Source of the DNA: Streptomyces canus
Lineage (GTDB): Bacteria > Actinomycetota > Actinomycetes > Streptomycetales > Streptomycetaceae
Direction: 5' to 3'
Assembly: GCF_001514145.1 (NCBI RefSeq)
Contig: NZ_KQ948656.1
Location: 620,001-684,000 of the forward strand
Length of the DNA: 64,000 nucleotides
In this document: piece after piece, positions 26,008 to 35,695 of the stretch
Layout of the letters: each line of letters begins with the position of its first letter
Numbering within the stretch: position 1 is the stretch's first letter
The notes under the pieces: model-generated
Told to the model about the DNA's origin: nothing
What the model saw: only the letters and a program-made list of their open reading frames with translations
Database searches by the model: none
Translations under genes and position numbers: made by a program

Positions 26008-27429
26008 TCAGACCAGCAACCGCAACGGCCTGCGCAGCAGTTCATCGACCGTGCGCAGGTACTCGGCCGCCGGAGCCCCGTCGACGGCACGGTGGTCGAA
26101 GGTGAGGCTCAGGGTGAGCACCCGCGTCCGCCGCGGCTGGTCGTCGACCCACTCGACGCCGTCCTTGAGCCTGCCCACGCCGAGGATGGCCACGTTGCCT
26201 GGATTGATCACTGGGGTGAAGAAGTCGACGCCGTACCCACCCAGTGAGGTGACGGTGAAGGTGGCGCCCTCCAACTGCGCCGGGGAGATCCGACCGGCGC
26301 GGGCGTTCTCGGCCAACTCCCGTGAGCAGCGCGCCATTTCGAGCAGCGACAGGTCCGCCGCGTCCTGGATGACGGGAACGAGCAGGCCGTTGGGAACCGC
26401 GACCGCGAACCCGAGGTGGATGTCCTCGAACAGGTGGATGCCGTCCTTGAGCACTCCCGCGTTGAGCAGCGGATGGTCCCGCAGGGCCAGTGCGGCGGCC
26501 TTCATCAGGAAGTCGCCCAGGCTGGGCACGGGCAGGCCGCTGTCCGCCCACTCCTGCTTGAGCTGGTCCCGCAGGGCCACGACGGCGTCCATCCGCACTT
26601 CGTAGCCGTGTGTCAGCTGGGCCATCTCCTGGAGGCTGGCGTGCATCCGGCCGGCGATGATGCCGCGCATGCCGGTCAGCGGGATGACGTCCCCTGGCTG
26701 TGGCGACGCCGTGGCCTGGCGGGCCGGCGCCGGAGTCGGTGCCGGTGCGGCCGCCGGGGTGACGGCGTCGAGGTCGGCCCGTCTGATCCGCCCGCCCGCA
26801 CCGGTGGGCTGTACGTCCGCGAGGTCGATGCCCCGTTCCTTCGCCAGCCGGCGGACAAGGGGGGAGGTGGGGGTCACCGGGTCCGCCGAGAGGACGACGG
26901 GCGGCTGCGCCGGCAAGGCGAGCAGGTACTCCTCCACGTCCTCGGAGACGATCCGGCCACCGGGCCCGGTGCCGCGTACGGCGGTCAGGTCGACGCCGGT
27001 CTCGGCGGCCACCCGCCGGGCGTTCGGGGAAGCCAGGAGCCGGCCCCCCGAGCCGTTCGGCCCACCGCTCCCCTTGAGGGATGCCGCCATGGGGGGAACT
27101 CCTGCGGCAGCCGACACCGCGTCCGCCGTGCCGGCGTCCTCAGGCTCGGTGGGCACAGGCCCCCCGGATACCGGCAGCGCCTCCCCTTCGGCCAGCAGCC
27201 AGCCGATCAGCGCCCCTGCCGGAAGGGTCGCCCCGGCCTGGACCACGGGGTGGAACAGACCCCCGGCCTCCGCCTCGACGTCCACGTCGACCTTGTCGGT
27301 GGCCAGCCGCAGCAGTGCGTCACCTTCCGAGACCGCGCCACCGGTCGGCACGAGCCACTCGTCGATCGTGCCTTCCTGCATGGTCAGGCCGATCTTCGGC
27401 AGCAGAACCTCGACCGCCACTTCGGTCAC
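26008..27429 (-). CDS. Dihydrolipoamide acyltransferase E2 (AcoC-like) with two PSBDs
   Basis: This 473-aa E2 has an N-terminal lipoyl domain with K46 in ATDKVDV. Two peripheral-subunit-binding domains follow (about 140-178 and 200-238), then a catalytic domain ending in DHRAVDG. Most bacterial E2 proteins have one such binding domain; two is less common. The GTG start overlaps the E1b stop by 4 bp and follows AAAGG. With E1a/E1b it forms a 2-oxo-acid or acetoin dehydrogenase complex; no E3 gene lies in the window, so a housekeeping lipoamide dehydrogenase would be shared. Confidence 0.9.
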   Translation of the reverse strand: MTEVAVEVLLPKIGLTMQEGTIDEWLVPTGGAVSEGDALLRLATDKVDVDVEAEAGGLFHPVVQAGATLPAGALIGWLLAEGEALPVSGGPVPTEPEDAGTADAVSAAAGVPPMAASLKGSGGPNGSGGRLLASPNARRVAAETGVDLTAVRGTGPGGRIVSEDVEEYLLALPAQPPVVLSADPVTPTSPLVRRLAKERGIDLADVQPTGAGGRIRRADLDAVTPAAAPAPTPAPARQATASPQPGDVIPLTGMRGIIAGRMHASLQEMAQLTHGYEVRMDAVVALRDQLKQEWADSGLPVPSLGDFLMKAAALALRDHPLLNAGVLKDGIHLFEDIHLGFAVAVPNGLLVPVIQDAADLSLLEMARCSRELAENARAGRISPAQLEGATFTVTSLGGYGVDFFTPVINPGNVAILGVGRLKDGVEWVDDQPRRTRVLTLSLTFDHRAVDGAPAAEYLRTVDELLRRPLRLLV

Positions 27430-28460
27430 GACCTTTCGAGGAGACGACGGCAGCCCTGCACGATGCGGGCCTGGTCGGGCACATAGGCCTTCTCCAGCAC
27501 CGGGGAGAACGGCACCGGGGAAAAGGGCGCGCCGATGCGCAGGACCGGAGCGTCCAAGTAGTCGAAGGCCGCGTCCTGGATCTGGGCGGCGATCTCCCCG
27601 CCGAGCCCTCCGAAGGTGACCGCCTCGTGGACCACGAGGGCCCGGTTGGTGCGCCGGACGGAGGCGAACATGGTCTCGGTGTCCAGCGGCTGCACGGTAC
27701 GCGGGTCGATGACCTCGACCTCGATGCCTTCGGCGGCCAGTTCCTCCGCCGCCGCGAGGGCCTCGCCCACCATGCGGCCCAGGGCGATCACGGTGACGTC
27801 GGAGCCGTGCCGGGCGGTGTGCGCCTGCCCCAGCGGGATGCCGTAGATCTGCTCGGGCACCTCGCTCGTACTGCCGAGGAGCACCTTGTTGAGCATCACG
27901 ACGACCGGGTTGTCGTCCCGGATCGCCGACACGGTCAGGCCCTTGGCGGTGTACGCGTCGCTCGGCATGACGACCTTGAGGCCGGGGACATGCGCGAGCC
28001 AGGCCTCCAGGCTCTGGCTGTGCTGGGCGGCGGCGCCGAGGCCCGCGCCGGAGGCGGTGGTGATGGTGAGAGGCACCGAGACGGAGCCGCCGAACATGTA
28101 CTTCATCTTGGCGGCCTGGTTGACGATCTGGTCCAGGCAGACGCCGATGAAGTCCATGAACATCAGGTCGACGACAGGGCGCAGTCCCCGGGCGGCGGCG
28201 CCCACGCCCAGGCCGACGAGCGCGGCCTCGGAGATCGGGGTGTCGATCATGCGGCGGGGGCCGAACTCGTCGAGCAGGTTGTCGAACATGCGGAAGACGC
28301 CGCCGTAGCCGGCCACGTCCTCGCCGGCGACGAAGACGTTCTCGTCCTCGCGCATGGCCTGGGCGAGTCCTTCGTTGAAGGCCTTGACGTAGCTGAGCTT
28401 GCGGGCCGTGCCGCCCGGGGCGAGGGCCGGTGCTTCGGTGATCGTGGTCATGGCGGTCAT
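27426..28460 (-). CDS. TPP-dependent dehydrogenase E1 beta (AcoB-like)
   Basis: This 344-aa protein is the transketolase-like beta subunit. It has AGEDVAGYGGVFR, RMIDTPISEAALVGLGVGAA and a C-terminal transketolase domain with IDPRTVQPLD. It overlaps E1a by 4 bp and E2 by 4 bp. An internal ATG at 28451 is an alternative start. It pairs with E1a for decarboxylation or C-C cleavage. Confidence 0.9.
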   Translation of the reverse strand: MTAMTTITEAPALAPGGTARKLSYVKAFNEGLAQAMREDENVFVAGEDVAGYGGVFRMFDNLLDEFGPRRMIDTPISEAALVGLGVGAAARGLRPVVDLMFMDFIGVCLDQIVNQAAKMKYMFGGSVSVPLTITTASGAGLGAAAQHSQSLEAWLAHVPGLKVVMPSDAYTAKGLTVSAIRDDNPVVVMLNKVLLGSTSEVPEQIYGIPLGQAHTARHGSDVTVIALGRMVGEALAAAEELAAEGIEVEVIDPRTVQPLDTETMFASVRRTNRALVVHEAVTFGGLGGEIAAQIQDAAFDYLDAPVLRIGAPFSPVPFSPVLEKAYVPDQARIVQGCRRLLERS

Positions 28461-29467
28461 CCCGAGTAGACGTTGAGCAGCAGGTCGGCGGTGTCGGGCA
28501 GCGGGCTGGCCTCGGCGTACGCGATGGCCTCGGCGATCTCGTCGCGGGTGCGCCGCCAGGTGTCGTCCAGCTCGGCGCGGGTGGCGGTGCCGTCGGCGAG
28601 GGCACGGGCCTCCAGGAGGTCGATGGCGTCGCGGGCCTTCCACTCCTCGACCTCCGCGTCCGAGCGGTAGGGGTGACGCAGTCCCTTGACGCCCTGGTGA
28701 TCGTAGTAGCGGTAGGTCTTGGCCTCGATGAACATGGGGCCCTCGCCGGCCCGGGCGCGTGCGACGGCTTCGACGGTGGCCTGGTGGACGGCGAGCGCGT
28801 CCATGCCGTCGACGATCACGCTCGGCATTCCGTAGGACGCGGCCCGCTCGGCGACGTCGGTGATCAGCATGTGCTTCGACTGCGGGGTGAACTCGGCATA
28901 GCCGTTGTTCTCGCAGATGAACAGGACCGGCAGCCGCAGGATCGCGGCCATGTTGGCTCCCTCGTGGAAGCTGCCGATGTTGGTGGCACCGTCGCCGAAG
29001 AAGGTGACGGCGATGTTGTCCTCGCCCCGGTACTGGGCGGCGAAGGCGGCGCCCACGGCGATCGGGACGCCGGCGCCGACGATGCCGTTGGCGCCGAGCA
29101 TGCCGAGGGAGACGTCGTTGATGTGCATGCTGCCGCCGCGGCCGAGGCAGGCGCCGGTGACGCGGCCGTAGAGCTCGGCGTACATGTGCTTGAAGCTGAC
29201 CCCCTTGGCCACGGCATGCCCGTGCCCGCGGTGCGTGGAGGTGATCTGGTCGTCGTCACGCAGGGCCGCCATCACACCCGCGGCCACGGCTTCCTGACCG
29301 ACGTAGAGATGCAGGAAGCCCGGCAGTTTGCCGGCTTCCATGAGCTTTCCCGCCTCGGTCTCGAACAGCCGGATGCGCACCATGCGCTCGTGCAGATCCC
29401 TGACGACCTGCGCGGATGTGTGGTTCGCGGCCGGATCGGCCGACTTCTTCGATGCCCTTTGAGCCAT
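28457..29467 (-). CDS. TPP-dependent dehydrogenase E1 alpha (AcoA-like)
   Basis: This 336-aa protein has the TPP-binding motif GDGATNIGSFHEG...ICENNGYA and the heterotetramer interface GHGHAVAKG. Length and the split E1a/E1b form fit acetoin dehydrogenase or branched/acetyl-type E1; I favour acetoin-like but cannot prove substrate. The ATG at 29467 follows GAAGGGG. The operon E1a-E1b-E2 is divergent from the first Rieske operon, so a 2-oxo acid or acyloin may arise from ring or side-chain cleavage. Confidence 0.9.
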   Translation of the reverse strand: MAQRASKKSADPAANHTSAQVVRDLHERMVRIRLFETEAGKLMEAGKLPGFLHLYVGQEAVAAGVMAALRDDDQITSTHRGHGHAVAKGVSFKHMYAELYGRVTGACLGRGGSMHINDVSLGMLGANGIVGAGVPIAVGAAFAAQYRGEDNIAVTFFGDGATNIGSFHEGANMAAILRLPVLFICENNGYAEFTPQSKHMLITDVAERAASYGMPSVIVDGMDALAVHQATVEAVARARAGEGPMFIEAKTYRYYDHQGVKGLRHPYRSDAEVEEWKARDAIDLLEARALADGTATRAELDDTWRRTRDEIAEAIAYAEASPLPDTADLLLNVYSG

Positions 29468-29807
29468 CGTCCGCCCCTTCGCCCCGAGCGAGGTGTTTCC
29501 AGCAATCGGACTTTGTTGTGCCGGTCTACAGTAACCAGCAGCGGGCACGTTACTGGAGAGGTTCTCTAATTACTATGCCTCGGTCCGACCATGCGAGAGT
29601 GACTGGAGCCGTTCCCTAGAAAGATCGAACCGGTTTTGGAACCCTTTGCCCTGGGTGAAGGTGATGTGACCTGCGGTGTGCCGAGCTGCGAGTTCCGGAC
29701 TTTCTATTGACAGACAACACTTACCCCTGTTGTCGTGTCGCTCACAGCCCGGCCGCCGCATCTGAAGCCCCTCGCCGGTTCGCGGCCGAGAGGATTGTGA
29801 GGACATC
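29468..29807. promoter_or_regulatory. Divergent promoter region with repeats, E1a / Rieske 1
   Basis: The 340 bp hold several sites. A dyad CAGTAAC/GTTACTG spans 29530-29555. A direct repeat ACTGGAG-N2-GTTC-N-CTA occurs at 29552-29568 and 29602-29618, exactly 50 bp apart. A TTGACA hexamer (29707-29712) may be the -35 of the Rieske operon; no good -10 follows at 17 bp. Confidence 0.5.
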
Positions 29808-31076
29808 GTGGTCCAGACCAGTTCACCGGAGCTCCGGGAGACAGGTGCCGATCGCCGGCCGCCCCCGGCCCCCGAGTACTCCTCGTGGATCAGCCAGGAC
29901 CGGTCCACCGATGCCGCCGCCGTGGCGATGCGGCAGGAAGCCGCCGAACTCGTCGAGCGCGTGCTGGAGCACTACCGCAGCAACACGACGCACGAGGCGG
30001 ACGGCCAGTGGACGGAACCCGTCGCCAACTACCTCGACGCCGACCGCTGGCAACGGGAGATGGACGCCGTCCACCGGACCGTCCCGCTGCCGCTCGCCAT
30101 GTCCGCCGAACTCCCCGGACCGAACACCTACAAGGCACTCGACGTGCTCGGTGTGCCGGTACTGATCACCCGGGACCGGCAGGGCGCCGTGCACGCGATG
30201 ATCAACGCCTGCCGGCACCGCGGGGCCAAGCTGATCGAGCCGGGTTGCGGGGTCTCCAAGCGGCTGACCTGCCCCTACCACTCCTGGTCCTACGACCTGG
30301 CCGGTGAGCTGCGGGGCGTGTACGCCGAGAAGACCTTCGGCGACGTGCCGCGCACCGGGCGCAGTCTCGTACGGCTCCCGGCCGGGGAGCGCGCCGGCAT
30401 TGTCTTCGTGTCACTGGACCCCGCGGCCGAGCCGGACCTCGACGCCTGGCTCGGGGATCTGCAGCCGCTCCTCGAGGGGCTGCGTCTCGCGGACTGCCAC
30501 CACTACTCGACCAAGGAGCTGACCAGCCCCAACTGGAAGGTCACGCTCGACGGCTATCTGGAGACGTACCACTTCGCCTCGCTGCACCCGAAGACGGTGT
30601 TCGAGACCAACCTCTCGAACATGATGGCGCACGACACCTGGGGCGCCCACCAGCGCATCGCACCGGCCCTGCGTCCCATCGCGCAGGCGGCCGAGCTGCC
30701 CACGGACATGCGCGATCCCGGAGACTGCGTCGGAGCCATCTACTGGCTCTACCCCGGTCTGGCGATCGCGGGCGGCTGGCGTCACAAGATCGCCGTGTCC
30801 CTGGTGCTCCCCCGGACGGCCACCGAGTCGGTCACCCAGCAGATCATCCTGCTGCGCGACCCCGCGGTGACCGAGGAGGAGCGGCACGCCGCCGACAAGT
30901 TCGGCGAGTGGTTCCACGAGGTGGTCCGCGACGAGGACTACGCGACCACCTACGGAGTACAGCAGGGGCTTGCGGCCCTGAACGGGACCGACTTCGTCTT
31001 CGGACGCAACGAGCCCGGACTCCAGCACTTCCACCGCACCGTTCACGGACACCTGGACAGCAGAGCCGCCAGGTGA
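29808..31076 (+). CDS. Rieske non-haem iron oxygenase alpha subunit 1
   Basis: This 422-aa oxygenase inserts oxygen into its substrate using electrons from a reductase. The Rieske cluster ligands are C135, H137, C155 and H158, and the mononuclear iron site is in DGYLETYHFASLH (H255, H260). The layout is that of single-component alpha3-type oxygenases. The PDR-type reductase at 48.9 kb or the ferredoxin at 35.4 kb could feed it. The GTG start has TGAGGA upstream. Confidence 0.92.
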   Translation: MVQTSSPELRETGADRRPPPAPEYSSWISQDRSTDAAAVAMRQEAAELVERVLEHYRSNTTHEADGQWTEPVANYLDADRWQREMDAVHRTVPLPLAMSAELPGPNTYKALDVLGVPVLITRDRQGAVHAMINACRHRGAKLIEPGCGVSKRLTCPYHSWSYDLAGELRGVYAEKTFGDVPRTGRSLVRLPAGERAGIVFVSLDPAAEPDLDAWLGDLQPLLEGLRLADCHHYSTKELTSPNWKVTLDGYLETYHFASLHPKTVFETNLSNMMAHDTWGAHQRIAPALRPIAQAAELPTDMRDPGDCVGAIYWLYPGLAIAGGWRHKIAVSLVLPRTATESVTQQIILLRDPAVTEEERHAADKFGEWFHEVVRDEDYATTYGVQQGLAALNGTDFVFGRNEPGLQHFHRTVHGHLDSRAAR

Positions 31077-31105
31077 CGTACCGACAACCCTCGCAGGAGA
31101 ACAAC

Positions 31106-31897
31106 ATGGTGGCTACGGGCAGCCTCGACGGACGTGTCGCGGTGATCACGGGCAGCACACGCAGTATCGGCCGCGCCATCGCCGAGGCCTTCCTGGCCCA
31201 CGGCGCGACGGTCGTCATCAGCGGCCGCAGCGAACTCAAGGGCAAGCAGGCGCTGGAGGAGCTGGACGCCGGGGACAAGGCGGTCTTCCACCCCTGCGAC
31301 GCCAACAGCCAGGCGGACATCGAGGCCCTCGCCGACTTCGCCGCCGAGCGCTTCGGCCGGCTCGACATCTGGGTCAACAACGTCGGAGGCACCTCGGGCT
31401 TCGCCCCCGTCCACGAGCTCAGCGACGAGGCCTGGCACAACGCCCTCGACCTGAACCTCAACGCCTACTTCTACGGCACCCGCCGCGCACTGCCGACCAT
31501 GCTGGCGGGCGGCTGGGGACGCGTCATCAACATCTCCTCCGTCGAGGGCAAGCAGGCCAACAAGCCCGCGATCAGCCACTACATCACCAACAAGCACGCC
31601 ATCCACGGCCTGACCAAGGCGACCGCCTTCGAGTACGGCACCCAGGGCATCACCTGCAACGCCATCTGCCCCGGCGCCGTCGACACCGACCTGATGCGGG
31701 CCGCCGGTCCGGCCGCGGCCGAGGCCGAGGGCATCTCGTACGAGGAATGGCTGGGCCGCTTCGCCGAGCACGCCGCCACCAAGCAGATCACCACCGTGGA
31801 GCAGGTGGCCGCGGTCGCCTCGCTCCTCGCGAGCGACGCCGGCGCGGGCATCACGGGCACGCTGATCAGCGTGGACGGCGGAACGGCGCAATGGTAG
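31106..31897 (+). CDS. Short-chain dehydrogenase/reductase
   Basis: This 263-aa SDR has GSTRSIG as cofactor loop, NNVGG in place of the usual NNAG, a catalytic Ser in NISSVEG, and YITNK as the YxxxK pair. The start follows AGGAGA. It sits directly after Rieske 1, a position typical for the enzyme that oxidises a dihydrodiol or alcohol formed by the oxygenase. Confidence 0.9.
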   Translation: MVATGSLDGRVAVITGSTRSIGRAIAEAFLAHGATVVISGRSELKGKQALEELDAGDKAVFHPCDANSQADIEALADFAAERFGRLDIWVNNVGGTSGFAPVHELSDEAWHNALDLNLNAYFYGTRRALPTMLAGGWGRVINISSVEGKQANKPAISHYITNKHAIHGLTKATAFEYGTQGITCNAICPGAVDTDLMRAAGPAAAEAEGISYEEWLGRFAEHAATKQITTVEQVAAVASLLASDAGAGITGTLISVDGGTAQW

Positions 31898-31934
31898 ACA
31901 CCGGCACCGACACGGACAGCAGGAGATCCTCGGC

Positions 31935-33671
31935 ATGAAGAGCTGGATCACGGACGGGCGCCGCAGTGAGCGGCTGCCCCACTACACCCGCGCCAACGCG
32001 GGCGAGACCCTGCCGGAGCCCGCCAGCCCACTGGGCTGGACCCTGGTGTGGGGACGCGGGCTGCAGGGCTGGCGCCGCGGCTTCGTCGGGTTCGGCATCT
32101 ACCACGAGGAGGAAGTGGCCGGCCCCTGGCCGCCGTTCGCCGGAATGTTCGGCGGGTACTTCTACCTCAACCTGTCGCACATGCGGCTGTTCGGCATACG
32201 TATGGGGCAGACGGCGGACCAGATCGACACGGCCTTCGTCGGACAGCGCTCCGACACCCCTGTGTACGTGGCGCATCCTGAGGACGAGGACGCGGAACTG
32301 ACGGCCAAGGCCGGGGCGACGGTCCAGCGGATGCTGGGACAGACCGGCTTCCCCGAGGCCGACGCCGACCAGGAGCGGCTGCGCCGGATCCGGCGCGAGC
32401 GGCCCGACCTGACGCAGTTGTCCGCGGCGGAACTCGTGACACACGCCCGCTCGCTCCTCGACGAGGTGGAGACCACCTTCCAGCGGCACGTGGAGTCGTC
32501 GCTGCCGGCGTCCGTCGGACCGGCCATCCTCGGTCCGCTGTGCGCGGGCCTGGACCGGCCCGGCGCCATGCTGGACCTCATCGGCGGTCTCGGTGACGTC
32601 GACTCGGCCTCCCCCTCCACCGGGCTGTGGGCACTGTCCCGCCAGGTGGTGGCCTCGGCCGAGCTGACCGCGCTGTTCGACCGGGGCACGGCGGCGGTCG
32701 AGCTGGCGCTCGACGGGGCGAGCGGGGACGTGAAGGCGTTCCGGGACGCCTTCGAGGAGTTCCTGGCCGCGTCCGGCGACCGGGGCCCCAACGAGTGGGA
32801 CATCCACGCGCTGTCCTGGGAGGCGGCGCCGGTCCAGGCCCTGGCTCTCGTCGACCGCATCCGGCACAGCCCGGACGACGACTCCCCGGCCGAGCGCCAC
32901 CGTCGGCTGACCGAGCGCCGCGAACGTCTCGCCAAGGAGATCCGGGAGGCCCTCCCCGAGGACGTCCAGCCGGTGTTCGACGCCGGAATGCACGCCTCCC
33001 AGGTGTGGATCCCGGCCCGCGAGCGGACCAAGGCGAACTGCGTGACCGTCATCAACGAGATCCGGATGGCGGTACGGGAACTGGGCCGCCGCGGGGTCGG
33101 GGCGGGGCTGTTCGCCGAGCCCGAGGACGTGATGATGCTGCTGGAGAGCGAGCTCGACGACTATGTCGCCGACCCGGGCCGCTTCGGCCCCGTCATCGCG
33201 CAGCGGCTTCGGGAGTACGCCGGACTGCGGGAGCTGGAACCGCCGTTCTTCGTCGCCCAGGACGCCCAGACGGCGATCGACACCTGGCCGCGGCGCAGCG
33301 AGGACGGGATCACGTCCGCCGGTGAAGGCGATGTGCTGACGGGCGTGGGCGGCAGCCAAGGCACCTACACCGGCCGGGTGCGGGTGGTCAGCGACCCCGC
33401 GTCGTGCGAGGCGCTGGAGCCGGGCGAGGTGCTGGTGGCGCCGATCACCGACGCGGCCTGGACGCCGCTGTTCCTGGTCGCCGGGGCCGCCGTGGTGGAC
33501 GTGGGCGCGCTCAACAGCCACGCCGTCGTGGTCTGCCGGGAGCTGGGGATCCCGGCCGTCATCTCCGTCGAGGGCGGTACCCGGCGGCTGCGGGACGGCA
33601 TGGTGATCACGGTGGACGGCACCAGGGGCACGGTCACCGTGGACGGCGTCCCGGCGGCACTCGCCATCTGA
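31935..33671 (+). CDS. PEP-utiliser mobile-domain protein without ATP-grasp or PEP domain
   Basis: This 578-aa protein ends in a phosphohistidine domain (about 455-578): LVAPITDAAWTPLFLVAG, then H529 in ALNSHAVVVCRELGIPAV. This is the swivelling domain of PEP synthase, PPDK and rifampin phosphotransferase. It has no ATP-grasp domain and no PEP barrel. The first 120 residues contain WTLVWGRGLQGWRRG and an aromatic-rich stretch that I do not recognise; the middle is helical and resembles the linker region of rifampin phosphotransferase. It must be charged by another protein, perhaps the PPDK-like protein. AGGAG precedes the ATG. It lies between the Rieske 1/SDR genes and a small monooxygenase gene. 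Confidence 0.8.
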   Translation: MKSWITDGRRSERLPHYTRANAGETLPEPASPLGWTLVWGRGLQGWRRGFVGFGIYHEEEVAGPWPPFAGMFGGYFYLNLSHMRLFGIRMGQTADQIDTAFVGQRSDTPVYVAHPEDEDAELTAKAGATVQRMLGQTGFPEADADQERLRRIRRERPDLTQLSAAELVTHARSLLDEVETTFQRHVESSLPASVGPAILGPLCAGLDRPGAMLDLIGGLGDVDSASPSTGLWALSRQVVASAELTALFDRGTAAVELALDGASGDVKAFRDAFEEFLAASGDRGPNEWDIHALSWEAAPVQALALVDRIRHSPDDDSPAERHRRLTERRERLAKEIREALPEDVQPVFDAGMHASQVWIPARERTKANCVTVINEIRMAVRELGRRGVGAGLFAEPEDVMMLLESELDDYVADPGRFGPVIAQRLREYAGLRELEPPFFVAQDAQTAIDTWPRRSEDGITSAGEGDVLTGVGGSQGTYTGRVRVVSDPASCEALEPGEVLVAPITDAAWTPLFLVAGAAVVDVGALNSHAVVVCRELGIPAVISVEGGTRRLRDGMVITVDGTRGTVTVDGVPAALAI

Positions 33672-33680
33672 ACGGCCCAC

Positions 33681-33718
33681 GGGCCCGTCGTTCCTTCCTG
33701 ACGGAGGGCGGCGGGCCC
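33681..33718. terminator. Possible hairpin between the mobile-domain and ABM genes
   Basis: GGGCCCG (33681-33687) pairs with CGGGCCC (33712-33718), and inner CCTTCC/GGAGGG segments can extend the stem. It may end or attenuate transcription before the ABM gene. Confidence 0.4.
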
Positions 33719-33745
33719 ACGGCGTGAGTACGGAAAGGACCACCC

Positions 33746-34060
33746 GTGGCAGAGGAAATCATCGTCGCCGGCTGGATGGACTACGAGCCCGCGGACCGGG
33801 ACACGATGCTGGGCCACCTCGTCGAGGTCGGAAAGCACACCCGGGAACAGGAGCCCGGCTGCCTGGACTACGCCATGACGGCGGACCCGTCCGACGAACG
33901 CCGGATCCGGGTGTACGAACGGTGGACGTCCCAGCAGGCCCTGGACGAGCACTTCACCACGGCGCACATCAAGGACTTCCGCGCGGCCACGACGGGGCTG
34001 ACGCGGGTGGGGGTCTCCATGGAGGTCTTCAGCGTCGGGGCGAGCCGCTCCATGCGATAG
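33746..34060 (+). CDS. Antibiotic-biosynthesis-monooxygenase (ABM) fold protein
   Basis: This 104-aa protein has the ABM dimeric alpha-beta barrel pattern: an N-terminal strand, EQEPGCLDYAM and RVYERWTSQQALDEHF. Family members include quinol and small-molecule monooxygenases without metal, and other proteins with no known activity. The GTG start follows GAAAGGA. Its place in the Rieske operon suggests it acts on an oxidised intermediate. Confidence 0.8.
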   Translation: MAEEIIVAGWMDYEPADRDTMLGHLVEVGKHTREQEPGCLDYAMTADPSDERRIRVYERWTSQQALDEHFTTAHIKDFRAATTGLTRVGVSMEVFSVGASRSMR

Positions 34061-34074
34061 GCGTACGGGCATGA

Positions 34075-34106
34075 GGGGGGCGTCGGCCGCGAGGCCGACG
34101 CCCCCC
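34075..34106. terminator. Strong bidirectional terminator
   Basis: A 14-bp perfect stem (34075-34088 with 34093-34106) and a 4-nt loop GCGA separate the convergent ABM gene and MDR oxidoreductase gene. Confidence 0.9.
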
Positions 34107-34110
34107 TGAA

Positions 34111-35154
<1,044 letters not shown>

Positions 35155-35158
35155 CGGC

Positions 35159-35377
35159 TCACGCCTCCGGCGGCGTGGCGCCGCGCCGCTGGGCGAGACG
35201 GCCCACCCAGCCGGCCATCTGGAGGTCGGCGTGGCGCAGTTCGCCCGACTGCCAGCGGGCCTGGAAGTCGAAGATGCCGCTGGCTCCGGTCCGTGGGTCG
35301 GTCACCTCGACCAGCCCGTCCTCGGTGAGCCGGTACACCTGCCCGGTCAGCGGATGGGTCACTTGCTTGGGGCTCAC
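35159..35377 (-). CDS. 72-aa protein of unknown function in the Rieske operon
   Basis: This protein has a short N-terminal beta-like segment (THPLTGQVYRLTEDGLVEV) and a helical C-terminal half containing FDFQARWQSGELRHAD. It has no Cys pair, membrane segment or known motif. The GTG start follows AGGAG, and it is packed tightly between the ferredoxin and MDR genes, so it is very likely translated. A small accessory subunit is possible; I do not recognise a family. Confidence 0.7.
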   Translation of the reverse strand: MSPKQVTHPLTGQVYRLTEDGLVEVTDPRTGASGIFDFQARWQSGELRHADLQMAGWVGRLAQRRGATPPEA

Positions 35378-35380
35378 GGC

Positions 35381-35695
35381 TCACTCCTGCGGTCGGCGGC
35401 GTACGCCGCGTTTGGTCACGGTCACCGGGCCCTCGACCCGGAGCCGGCAGGCGAGCCGGGTCAGGCCGTCCACCGGCCTTCGCAGGGCCTCGATGCCCTC
35501 GCGCTCCAGCGGGCCCACGGGAGAACAGTTCTCCACGCCCTCCTCGACCTGGACGAAGCAGGTGCGGCAGGTGCCCTTGCCGCCGCAGACGGTGGGCCAG
35601 CGGTAGCCGAGCCGCTGGGCGGCGCTGAACAGGTCCTCACCGTCGCGGACTTCGATCTCGACGTCCGAAGGCCTGACCGCCACCGTGTGGGTCAC
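35381..35695 (-). CDS. 2Fe-2S ferredoxin
   Basis: This 104-aa ferredoxin has the ligands C37, C43, C46 and C83 (C-x5-C-x2-C...C), the adrenodoxin/dioxygenase-type spacing. The GTG start overlaps the Rieske 2 stop by 4 bp (GTGA), so it is the electron donor for that oxygenase. It needs a reductase; the only candidate in the window is at 48895-49863, which has its own 2Fe-2S domain. Confidence 0.92.
   Translation of the reverse strand: MTHTVAVRPSDVEIEVRDGEDLFSAAQRLGYRWPTVCGGKGTCRTCFVQVEEGVENCSPVGPLEREGIEALRRPVDGLTRLACRLRVEGPVTVTKRGVRRRPQE

Noticed and set aside
31935..33671. Rifampin phosphotransferase (antibiotic resistance)
   Set aside because: The C-terminal mobile domain is similar, but the ATP-grasp domain is missing and the gene lies in a catabolic operon.
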